Below, one piece after another: positions 1 to 7,095 of a stretch of 64,000 nt of DNA. The stretch lies in contig OZ241377.1 in NCBI GenBank assembly GCA_965200615.1, forward strand, positions 1,488,001 through 1,552,000, read 5' to 3'. Source of the DNA: Bin5 sp965200615 (GTDB lineage: Bacteria; Chloroflexota; Anaerolineae; Caldilineales; Caldilineaceae). The number at the start of each line of letters is the position of its first letter. The first letter of the stretch is position 1. The notes beneath the pieces were generated by a model that saw only the letters and a list, made by a program, of their open reading frames with translations, ran no database searches and was not told where the DNA came from. The position numbers were made by a program, and so were the translations under genes.

Positions 1-490
1 GTCAGGCAGGTCGGCAGCAGTGACCAGGACGGCCAATGTGAGTCCCAGCGTATCGACAAGAAGATGCCGTTTCCGTCCCGTGATGCGTTTACCGCCATCG
101 TAGCCTCGCACACCTGCCGGTGTATGGCCAGTCTTGACTGTCTGACTATCGATACTGCCAGCCGTTGGATGCTTGTGTCGTCCGCTTCGATGACGAACCC
201 GCACTCTGAGCGTGTCATGCAACCTGCGCCAGGCGCCATCGTCCCGCCACTGCCTGAAGTAGGTGTAAACACTCTGCCCTCTGCCACGGCGGAAAATCAC
301 TCGGCAGCATCCGCCACTGGATGCCACCCACAGTCAGGTAGAGAATGGCATCAACCACCAGACGCATATCCAGGCTGCGTGGTCGCCCGCCCGGTTTGGC
401 TGCGGGAATCAGATGCTGGATAATAAGCCACTGGCTGTCAGTCAAATCTGTTGGGTATCGTTTTGTTTTCACAGAGACTACGTATACCAC
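1..490 (-). pseudogene. IS5-family transposase, frameshifted and cut by the window edge
   Basis: The first reading frame (490 down to 215, 91 residues) encodes the N-terminal DNA-binding part, with the motifs LTDSQWLIIQHLIP and GGIQWRMLPSDFPPWQ. The rest of the transposase continues in another frame from about 327 to the window start. The break is a tandem 7-bp duplication (GGCAGAG twice on the minus strand) just after PPWQ. Removing one unit gives PPWQSVYTYFRQW, the sequence expected for the family. The same lesion is present in the copy at 41131-41944. Confidence 0.85.
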
Positions 491-526
491 AATTTGGCCG
501 ACAGCCTTTACTTTTCAAACAGCCTC
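1..526 (-). mobile_element. IS5-family insertion sequence, truncated by window edge (copy 1)
   Basis: This is the same element as the complete 868-bp copy at 41095-41962, in the opposite orientation. Only the first 526 bp of the element lie in the window. The inverted repeat CTTTTCAAACAGCCTC ends at 526 and is followed by TTA, matching the TNA targets of this IS group. The two copies appear identical over the shared part except for one silent difference (A at 193 against the complement of C at 41428). Near-identity implies recent transposition or gene conversion. Confidence 0.9.
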
Positions 527-884
527 TTACACTGAATTCGTCTCCGCAATGAAATCGTTTCAGGAAAAATTGCCGCCCGCAAACAGTCATTCTTCATTGA
601 TCTGGGCTCAGGACCCCCCGAAACTCTCTCCGATTTGGACCGAATCCAACTACCCTTTCTGGTAGGCATTTCCTCCGTTTTCGGGTATGATCACGACGGG
701 ACCGGGTCCTCCCCCAGACGCTGCATTGGTACAGTTCCCAACCAGAGGCAGAACTGTCCCCTGGCTTGTGCAGATGTCGGCCCCGCCAAGCGCGCCCCGT
801 GAGTCCAATGCAATGCTATCTCTCGAGTTGAACGCGCTCTGCGCGCAGCAAATAGCCTAGTATCCACCCCACCAGGAGACACTG
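527..884. other. Intergenic stretch, no gene seen
   Basis: These 358 bases lie between the IS end and the first RraA-like gene. I see no ORF with a plausible start and no RNA gene. The promoter of the downstream cluster should be here, but I could not pick a convincing -35/-10 pair. Confidence 0.5.
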
Positions 885-1622
885 ATGACCGAGCGTTCCT
901 TTACACCGGTCGAAGTCCCGCAACATATTCTGGACCGCTTCAAAAAACTGCCGGTTGCCACCGTGTGGAATTCCGTCCATCGCTATGCCGGCGTGCCCCT
1001 TCCCTATATGAATGACGTGCGCCTCTGCACCCCCGGTCAGCCGCTCGCCGCCCGCGCCCGCACACTGCGCTATCTGCCGCCCCGCCCCGACCTGCAGGCC
1101 GAGGTACAGATCGGCGAAAACTCGCCGGAATATATCGCCATGGGCCGCTGCGGACCCGGTGACGTGCTTGTGTGCGATGTGATGGGCGATGCCCGGCCCT
1201 GCATCTTCGGCGATGTCAAAGCGCTGCAGCTCAAGATGACCAATGCCGATGGCGTCGTAACCGACGGCGGCATCCGCGACCTGGATATCATGGTGCAGGA
1301 GGAGTACGGCCTCATCATCTACGCCCGCGATCGCACACCCCTCGGTGGCGTCCCCTACGCCATCCCCGCACAGGAAAACGTCGACGTCCAGTGCGGCGGC
1401 GCCCTCGTCCGGCCCGGCGATGTCCTTGTCGGCGATGCCGACGGCGTGGTCGTCGTGCCCTCCTGGTTCGCCGAAGAGTGCGTCGAGTTGACCGAGGTAC
1501 ACGAGGAAGCCGAGGAGATGATAAAGCAACGCATCCTTGCTGACGGCGTCGTGCCCGGCAAGTACTACCCGCCAGGGCCGGAGACCTACGAGCAGGTGCG
1601 GGCCGCCCGCAAACAGAAGTAA
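885..1622 (+). CDS. RraA-like / 4-hydroxy-4-methyl-2-oxoglutarate aldolase family protein, copy A
   Basis: The 245-residue protein belongs to the RraA/HMG-aldolase (dimethylmenaquinone methyltransferase-like) family. Characterised members are divalent-metal pyruvate aldolases acting at the end of aromatic ring-cleavage pathways, or RNase E inhibitors. Family hallmarks are GPGDVLV (about residue 91), NADGVVTDGGIRD (about 121-133) and PGDVLVGDADGVVVVP near the C-terminus. The aldolase motif R-D-x2-[E/D] reads R-D-L-D-I, so the last acidic ligand is not at the usual place. The ATG has an AGGAGA ribosome site 5 bases upstream. A close paralogue follows, then an amidohydrolase and a Rieske ferredoxin, so a catabolic aldolase role is more likely than RNA regulation. 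The substrate is unknown. Confidence 0.88.
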   Translation: MTERSFTPVEVPQHILDRFKKLPVATVWNSVHRYAGVPLPYMNDVRLCTPGQPLAARARTLRYLPPRPDLQAEVQIGENSPEYIAMGRCGPGDVLVCDVMGDARPCIFGDVKALQLKMTNADGVVTDGGIRDLDIMVQEEYGLIIYARDRTPLGGVPYAIPAQENVDVQCGGALVRPGDVLVGDADGVVVVPSWFAEECVELTEVHEEAEEMIKQRILADGVVPGKYYPPGPETYEQVRAARKQK

Positions 1623-1791
1623 GAACAAACCCATCTACCTCTGCTTCGGGCAGCCCGTCGGCTTGTGCCTGGCAATTCTATCCGCTCCAGCGTTCCTGGT
1701 AGACGTATCGACCGATTTCACGTATCATTTTGGAAATGCACAGACCCGTGCTCTTAGCCATTCACCACTCGCTGGTCTCAGGAGTCTCCCG

Positions 1792-2535
1792 ATGACCGAA
1801 CGCTCCTTTACACCTGTAGAAGTGCCGCAGTCGGTCCTGGACCGCTTCAAAAAACTTCCGGTAGCCACCGTCTGGCACATTGTCCATAGCTACGCAGACG
1901 TGCCCCTTCCCTTTATGGAAAATGTGCGCCCGTACACGCCGGGCCAGCGTCTCGCCGCCCGCGCCCGCACCATGCGCTACCTGCCGCCTCGCCCCGATCT
2001 GGCCGCACAGACGCCCGGCGGCGAGGACGCCATCGACTACAGGGCCATGTCCCGCTGCGGCCCCGGCGACGTACTCGTCGTCGATATCTATGGCAATGCC
2101 AGCCCCGCCGTCTTCGGCGATGTCAAGGCCCTCCAGCTCAGGATGAACAACGCCGATGGCGTCGTCACCGACGGCGGCATCCGCGACCTCGATATAATGA
2201 TCCAGGAAAAATACGGCCTCATCATCTACGCCCGCGACCGGACCCCCTACGGCGGCGGGCCCTGGGCCTTCCCGGCTGAGGAAAACGTGAACATCCAGTG
2301 CGGCGGCGCGCTCGTGTGTCCCGGCGACGTGCTCGTAGGGGACGACGACGGTGTGGTCGTTGTGCCGTCCTGGTTCGCCGAGGAGTGCGTCGAGCTGACC
2401 GAGGTCTATGAGACCGCCGAGGGACTGGCAAAGGAACGGATCCTGGCCGATAAAGTCGTGCCCGGCAGGCACTATCCGCCAAGTTCGGAAATTCTGGAAC
2501 AGGCCCGTGCCCTGCTCAGGCAGGCCAGGGAATAG
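1792..2535 (+). CDS. RraA-like / 4-hydroxy-4-methyl-2-oxoglutarate aldolase family protein, copy B
   Basis: This 247-residue tandem paralogue of the preceding gene shares roughly 70% of residues by eye, including the N-terminus MTERSFTPVEVPQ and the same TDGGIRDLDI core. The reading frame is open from 1537, but the start is placed at 1792. There the ATG follows AGGAGT at good spacing and the N-terminus aligns exactly with copy A. Differences cluster at residues 29-90, the region expected to shape the substrate pocket, so the copies may have diverged in substrate or may form mixed oligomers. A 169-bp spacer separates them and could hold a second promoter. Confidence 0.88.
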   Translation: MTERSFTPVEVPQSVLDRFKKLPVATVWHIVHSYADVPLPFMENVRPYTPGQRLAARARTMRYLPPRPDLAAQTPGGEDAIDYRAMSRCGPGDVLVVDIYGNASPAVFGDVKALQLRMNNADGVVTDGGIRDLDIMIQEKYGLIIYARDRTPYGGGPWAFPAEENVNIQCGGALVCPGDVLVGDDDGVVVVPSWFAEECVELTEVYETAEGLAKERILADKVVPGRHYPPSSEILEQARALLRQARE

Positions 2536-2659
2536 CGAATTGACAGGCTGTCCGAGCGGCGGAGTGCCGATTTGCCCCGCCCCTCTGACAATAGCGGGCG
2601 AAAAGTTCCCCTGCTCCGTAGAGGCTGTGCAGGAGCAGCAAATATTAAGGAGCCCAAAC

Positions 2660-3829
2660 ATGGCCACAGCGGTGAAAGAGCGAGCTGGCAGCGCCGGCGT
2701 CCCGCCTCCAAATGGAGCCGAACCAGCTCAGGCGGAGAGTCCCACCCGGGAGACCGCCGCGCGGCAGCGGATCATCGACTGCGACGTGCATCACAATCCG
2801 CCCGGTATCGAGTCTCTCTTCCCTTACTTGCCGCGGCAATACGTCGAGCAGATCAAAGATTTCGGCTCGATGACCCCGCATGTTGGCTATACCAATATGC
2901 CCGGAGGCCATGCCCGCCCCGACCTCTGGGAAGGCGCCGAAGACGAGCCCGACCCGTCAACCGTCCCCGAAGTCTGTAGCAAAAAACATCTCGACCGCTA
3001 CGGCATCGACGTCGCCGTCCTCACCGGCGGCGGCGGACCCTACAACATTGCCGTCCATCCCACCGTCGACTACGCGACCGCCTACTGCCGCGCCTACAAC
3101 GACTATACACTGGAGGAGTGGGTCGGCAAGGACGACCGCATGAAGGCTTCGATCCACATTGCGCCCGCCGACCCCCAGCAGGCCGCCGCCGAGATCGACC
3201 GCCTCGGCGACCATCCCGGCGTCGCTCAGGTTCTTATGCCTGCCGGCAGCCTGCACCCGTTCGGCAACCGCATCTACCACCCCATCTACGAAGCTTGTGA
3301 GCGCAACGGCCTGCCCATGTGCACCCACTTCGGCGGCGAGGGCGCCGGCTTCTCCGCGCCCCCCACCGCGGCCGGCTTCCCCACCTACTATCTCGAAATG
3401 CGTATGGCCCGCCCCCAGATCGCCATGGCCCATACCGCCAGCCTCATCTGCGAAGGCGTCTTCGAAAAGTTCCCCAACTTCAAGTTCCTCTTCATCGAGC
3501 ACGACACCTTCTGGGTCCCCGGCCTCATGTGGCACATGGACGCCGACTGGAAGAGCCTGCGCGACTACACGCCCTGGGTCAAACGCCTGCCCAGCGAATA
3601 CCTGCGCCAGCACATCCGCTTCGGCACGCAGCCCTTCCCCAACGCGCCCGACCGCCAAGCCCTCGAAACCTTCCTCGACTGGCTCCACGCCGACGAAATC
3701 CTCGTCTTCGCCAGCGACTATCCCCACTGGGACTGGGAAGAACCGGCAGGCTTCATGCGCAGTCTCGACAAGAAGTTGCGCCCCCGCGTCATGTACGACA
3801 CCGCCGCCGAGCTCTACGGCCTCAACTGA
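2660..3829 (+). CDS. Amidohydrolase-related (amidohydrolase_2) metal-dependent hydrolase/decarboxylase
   Basis: The 389-residue protein is of the amidohydrolase_2 type (ACMSD, LigJ and related hydrolases, hydratases and decarboxylases). The D-x-H metal motif is at residues 42-44 (IIDCDVHH). Further family segments are MCTHFGGEG, LFIEHDTFWVPG and, near the end, ILVFASDYPHWDWEEP with the conserved Asp of the last strand. The ATG at 2660 is preceded by AAGGAG. About 35 residues before the barrel are low-complexity and probably disordered. The stop overlaps the start of the Rieske gene (TGATG), so the two are translationally coupled. With the two aldolases upstream it probably processes a carboxylated or cyclic intermediate. 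The exact reaction cannot be read from sequence. Confidence 0.88.
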   Translation: MATAVKERAGSAGVPPPNGAEPAQAESPTRETAARQRIIDCDVHHNPPGIESLFPYLPRQYVEQIKDFGSMTPHVGYTNMPGGHARPDLWEGAEDEPDPSTVPEVCSKKHLDRYGIDVAVLTGGGGPYNIAVHPTVDYATAYCRAYNDYTLEEWVGKDDRMKASIHIAPADPQQAAAEIDRLGDHPGVAQVLMPAGSLHPFGNRIYHPIYEACERNGLPMCTHFGGEGAGFSAPPTAAGFPTYYLEMRMARPQIAMAHTASLICEGVFEKFPNFKFLFIEHDTFWVPGLMWHMDADWKSLRDYTPWVKRLPSEYLRQHIRFGTQPFPNAPDRQALETFLDWLHADEILVFASDYPHWDWEEPAGFMRSLDKKLRPRVMYDTAAELYGLN

Positions 3830-4179
3830 TGCCCGCGCACGTAATCGCAACCGCCGCCGAAATCCCGCCCGGCGGCCGCAAAATCGTAACCGTCAACGGC
3901 CGCGAGATCGGCGTCTTCAACCTCGACGGCGACTACTACGCCCTCCGCAACATCTGTCCCCACAAGGCCGGCCCCCTCTGCCGCGGCCGCCTCCGCCCCC
4001 TCGTCCTCCCCGACGGCCTCACCGGCATGACCTACACCCGCGAAGGCGAAATCCTTAAATGCCCCTGGCACCAATGGGAATTCGACATCAAAACCGGCCA
4101 GGCCCTCTACGACCCCAAACTCCGCGTCCGCACCTACCGCGTCGAGGTGGAGGAAGAGAATATCGTGTTGTACGTGTGA
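3829..4179 (+). CDS. Rieske [2Fe-2S] ferredoxin-like protein
   Basis: The 116-residue soluble Rieske protein has the cluster ligands C43-P-H45 (NICPHKAGP) and C78-P-W-H81 (LKCPWHQWEF). The fold and length match ferredoxin components of ring-hydroxylating or other Rieske oxygenases. The insert between the two ligand loops is longer than in minimal NirD/BphF-type ferredoxins. Its ATG overlaps the amidohydrolase stop. No oxygenase large subunit or reductase is visible nearby, so its partner must be encoded elsewhere, or it could serve the amidohydrolase-linked pathway in an unknown way. Confidence 0.9.
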   Translation: MPAHVIATAAEIPPGGRKIVTVNGREIGVFNLDGDYYALRNICPHKAGPLCRGRLRPLVLPDGLTGMTYTREGEILKCPWHQWEFDIKTGQALYDPKLRVRTYRVEVEEENIVLYV

Positions 4180-4309
4180 GGAGGTTTGGCGTCAGTCTTA
4201 ATCGGCTTTAGGGTAAAGAATGAGCCGGTATCGTTCATGCAGCGCCGTAACGATGGTGGGCTACCTTGAAGCACGAAATCGTCGTCTCTTCTGAGTAATC
4301 GGGTACAGA

Positions 4310-4723
4310 TCAGATCGTCTGACCCTCTGCGAGTTCCACAGCAACCTCCCTGTTGAATCTCTCTGGATACCCGGCCACGCCAACATGGGAAGGATTTTCT
4401 GAACTCGGAACAGGAAATATCTCTGGCAACACCATTGCGGCTTCCTGGACTGCCGCCGATATCGCTTCACAACTTAGAACGGCCCACAGCTGCCCTGCGC
4501 CGATTTCCAATGGAGGAGCCTTCTCAAGATCCTGGATGGCCCTCTTGTGATCTACAACAATGCCAGCGTCAACGCAGATCTTCTCCAACCAGTTGAACGA
4601 CAGATACTCTTCATTTCGCCTGAGTCTGAAAGCCTTAAAGGTGGGGACATCGTTATCTATCTGCCACGCTCGACAATGCCTGATTAAGTGAGAATTGCTG
4701 AGATCGTATCCATTTGCATCCAT
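4310..4723 (-). CDS. Unknown protein, second gene of a coupled pair
   Basis: I do not recognise this 137-residue protein. It begins with a polar segment containing LSNSHLIRHCRAWQIDND and has no clear signal peptide or membrane segment. Its ATG overlaps the stop codon of the upstream gene (TGATG), which argues strongly that both are real and co-translated. The pair is surrounded by accessory genes. Possible roles include a two-component accessory or toxin-antitoxin-like module, but nothing diagnostic is visible. Confidence 0.6.
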   Translation of the reverse strand: MDANGYDLSNSHLIRHCRAWQIDNDVPTFKAFRLRRNEEYLSFNWLEKICVDAGIVVDHKRAIQDLEKAPPLEIGAGQLWAVLSCEAISAAVQEAAMVLPEIFPVPSSENPSHVGVAGYPERFNREVAVELAEGQTI

Positions 4724-5286
4724 CAGTTGTCCAGTCTTCTAAGAAATGGATCGATCTCTTTCATAATAGCCTTCTGCGTGGCAATGCCTGAGATTCTTAG
4801 CTCCTGCTTATCTCCGATTGCTCGGGCATCACCAAAGTATTCGATATCGCCCGACGTAAGAAACTCCATGCAAAGAATTCCGTCACAGTTCTGCCACCTG
4901 TCATCAGGCGGAAAAGTCAAAGGCAACCGCCACTCTATCGCCAGCGTGCCATCGTAATCAGCCACAATCGCAGGATGAGGAGGACTGTTTTGTATGAAGA
5001 ATTCAGCGACTGACTGTATCGATTCCAGAACCAAACGTTCCACATCCGGATCTTCGGCGAACATTTCGATCAAGCTGTTGAGCCTGTCAGCAACTTTGCC
5101 GTGACCTCTTGATACTAAACGATCCAGGATTGCCTTTTCTCTTTCCGTCGCGTGTCTCGACCACTCCGGGGCAACAACATGGGTAGTCCTACTAGCTGCC
5201 GTTACCATTTTTCTCCATTCTCCACTGCTTTTCAACGAGCATATCTCAGAAACGCTACCACGGTGTTGCTCCCATTCTACCATCAT
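4723..5286 (-). CDS. Unknown protein, first gene of a coupled pair
   Basis: This 187-residue protein has no function I recognise. The N-terminal half is helical and charged. The C-terminal half looks like a compact alpha/beta domain with VADYDGTLAIEWRLP, GILCMEFLTSGDIEYFG and a closing IDPFLRRL helix. It probably starts at 5286 or the adjacent ATG codon. Alternative starts downstream (MVTAAS) would remove the first 26 residues. The stop overlaps the start of the next gene. Confidence 0.6.
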   Translation of the reverse strand: MMVEWEQHRGSVSEICSLKSSGEWRKMVTAASRTTHVVAPEWSRHATEREKAILDRLVSRGHGKVADRLNSLIEMFAEDPDVERLVLESIQSVAEFFIQNSPPHPAIVADYDGTLAIEWRLPLTFPPDDRWQNCDGILCMEFLTSGDIEYFGDARAIGDKQELRISGIATQKAIMKEIDPFLRRLDN

Positions 5287-5319
5287 GACGCTTTCCTAGA
5301 ACTCTGACCTTTCTCTACC

Positions 5320-6297
5320 CTAAAACTGCCCCTCTCTAACCTTCCCTTTACCCAGCCTTTTCACCACCTTCGGCTCCACCGCCTCGTTATCCGCCAGGGC
5401 TCCCTTGCCCTTCTTCAACTTCTTTACTGCAACACTGTCCAGCCCCGCCAGCTTCTCCGCGCCCTCCAACGCTTTCAGATCACCACCGTAATAGTCAAAC
5501 CACGGCAGCCCCGTCTCCGTATACTCCTTTGCTGTCGGCGGCATGCTCGGCGGATGGGCGCCCGTCACTTCGTAAACCTGCACGCTGTTTAGAATATGTA
5601 CGTAGCAGCGGGACCGCACCGATGTCTCCCACGCCTCAAAGCCATAATCGTCCTCGTAAATCTCCTGCCGCATGAGACCGCCCGGAGCCAGACCTAGCTC
5701 CTCAACGGGCTCCGAGAAGGCGCGTAGTGGAGAATAGGCAATGGGCATAAACGCCTCTTCTTCTCTCTCGTAATATGACGGCTTTATGGGATACACCACA
5801 ATCTGCAGCCCGCCGTGCTCCGCCTCCCCCGTCACCTGCTCCTCGGCCGTATATCCTTCGCCAAGAGGCATCGCCACAAACTGCCGGATCATCCCCTTCA
5901 TCACGGAGAAACCGTCCAGCCACGGCTGATCGGGAATGACCACATAGTCCTGCGGCTTCCTCGAAAGTTCATTCTCCCAGCCTTCACCCGTCACCGCATT
6001 GATCTTGCCCGCGGCCACCTTCACCGCCATCGGATACGAACCGCTGAAGTTAAGCCACATCGCCTCCGCCTGGTACATCGGCAGGAAGACGCCTCCGTGC
6101 GCGCCCCACGTCGCCGGAACTCTGTCCGCATAATCGTCTACAAGATTGAGTGGAAACCGTCCCAGGCCCGGCGGCAACGAATAGGGCCGGTTATCGTCCG
6201 GTATCCGCAACGTGCGCTGGAACGAGATCCGGCACTCTGCATCCTTATGCACCTCCGGGAATCGAAAAATCAGTTGCTCTCTCTTCAGTTCAATCAT
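5320..6297 (-). CDS. Conserved-looking protein of unknown function, partner of an Xre regulator
   Basis: The 325-residue soluble protein has several blocks with the look of a well-conserved family: SLPPGLGRFPLNLVDDYADR, MYQAEAMWLNFSG, VAAGKINAVTGEGWE, QDYVVIPDQPWLDGF and FVAMPLGEGYTAEEQVTG. The last 50 residues are a Lys/Gly-rich tail. I cannot assign a fold or reaction. It lies 41 bases downstream of the Xre-type regulator in the same direction and is very likely transcribed from that gene's promoter. The pairing of repressor and effector suggests an inducible stress or defence function, but that is inference only. Confidence 0.7.
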   Translation of the reverse strand: MIELKREQLIFRFPEVHKDAECRISFQRTLRIPDDNRPYSLPPGLGRFPLNLVDDYADRVPATWGAHGGVFLPMYQAEAMWLNFSGSYPMAVKVAAGKINAVTGEGWENELSRKPQDYVVIPDQPWLDGFSVMKGMIRQFVAMPLGEGYTAEEQVTGEAEHGGLQIVVYPIKPSYYEREEEAFMPIAYSPLRAFSEPVEELGLAPGGLMRQEIYEDDYGFEAWETSVRSRCYVHILNSVQVYEVTGAHPPSMPPTAKEYTETGLPWFDYYGGDLKALEGAEKLAGLDSVAVKKLKKGKGALADNEAVEPKVVKRLGKGKVREGQF

Positions 6298-6338
6298 TCT
6301 TTAACCCTCCTGGGTCCTTTCATCTGCAACTCCGGCCC

Positions 6339-6689
6339 TTACCAATCTCCGTCCCGTATCTCGCGCGCGACACTCTGAATCGTGTGATCGGGTGCATCCT
6401 TCAACTGCCGCAACAGCTCCGCGAACAGTTGCGGACGCCGTATGATGATATTCCGCAGGTCGCTGGAGACTTTGCCTGCCATCGCCAGCAAGAGGTCAGC
6501 ATCCTCGCCCAACTCCCCGGCCAGGCGGCGGATGGTCGCTTCCGAAGGCGGCGCAACCTGGTCTCGCTCGATCTTGCTCAAATACGACGGCTCAACCCCA
6601 ATGCGCTGAGCAACCTGCCGCACCGAGAACGTGCGATCTTTTCTGAGTCTGTTTTCGCGGACTGTACGGACATACTTACTAAATGTCAT
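6339..6689 (-). CDS. Xre-family helix-turn-helix regulator, probably leaderless
   Basis: The 116-residue protein has an N-terminal HTH_3 domain (FSVRQVAQRIGVEPSYLSKIER, roughly residues 20-41) and a helical C-terminus ending in VAREIRDGDW. This form often sits upstream of metallopeptidase or effector genes. The frame is open further upstream, but the start at 6689 is preferred. A TTGACG/TACTAT promoter places the transcript start within a few bases of this ATG, and a palindromic operator fills the position where a ribosome site would be. Transcription from there would give a leaderless mRNA. Autorepression is likely. Confidence 0.8.
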   Translation of the reverse strand: MTFSKYVRTVRENRLRKDRTFSVRQVAQRIGVEPSYLSKIERDQVAPPSEATIRRLAGELGEDADLLLAMAGKVSSDLRNIIIRRPQLFAELLRQLKDAPDHTIQSVAREIRDGDW

Positions 6690-6690
6690 A

Positions 6691-6706
6691 TGTACTACAT
6701 AGTACA
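6691..6706. promoter_or_regulatory. Palindromic operator overlapping the -10 box
   Basis: TGTACTACATAGTACA has perfect 7-base arms around a 2-base centre. It covers the -10 element and ends one base before the start codon. This is the expected arrangement for autorepression by the dimeric HTH protein encoded immediately downstream. Confidence 0.65.
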
Positions 6707-6727
6707 CATATTTCATACTCTCGTCAA
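6699..6727 (-). promoter_or_regulatory. Promoter of the Xre regulator operon
   Basis: On the minus strand a -35 TTGACG (6727-6722) is followed after exactly 17 bases by a -10 TACTAT (6704-6699). The predicted start point lies only about 3 bases before the ATG at 6689, giving a near-leaderless transcript. Confidence 0.65.
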
Positions 6728-7095
6728 GAGGATTTAGTTTTCGTCGTTTGAAAATGATGTCTGTTCTTTCGTTAACGGAGGTCCAAATCTGTGCGGAACT
6801 GGGTTGTGCCCGACCATTCCCGCTGTGCTGACGACAAACCCACCCGGCGCAGATTTCGTCCTGTCGCAATACCCCGCACTTCAGAGGCCTTTTGTGTCAT
6901 CTCGTCCTTCCCGACGGCCGAATCTTCATCCGCAAGAGATTGATTCATCGACTGCCACTTGCGCCGAAGGGAGTTCAACAAAGGGACCGACAGAGTATCT
7001 CATGTTTCCTAGTTGGTTGTGTGCGCTTGCCGCGGTGAATCGAAGAATGAGCCGATGGTGTTTTGCATGAGTGTTGCATCCAATACGCCGCGCTC
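6728..7095. other. Intergenic stretch, no supported gene
   Basis: About 370 bases separate the regulator promoter from the 3' end of the nuclease-like gene. Only short overlapping frames without ribosome sites are present. I see no RNA gene or clear repeat. Confidence 0.45.

Noticed and set aside
816..1634. Long minus-strand frame opposite the first RraA-like gene
   Set aside because: It is a shadow of the plus-strand gene, with Gly/Ala/Val-rich composition and no ribosome site. The plus strand matches a known family throughout.
2957..3850. Minus-strand frame opposite the amidohydrolase
   Set aside because: Same reason: valine/glycine-rich shadow of a family-matching gene, with no start context.
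6772..6981. 69-residue minus-strand frame upstream of the Xre regulator
   Set aside because: No ribosome site, no family resemblance, and it overlaps other short frames.
4201..7070. Shared AAGAATGAGCCG near 4218 and 7044
   Set aside because: The match is only 12 bases with loose similarity around it, too weak to call a repeat family.
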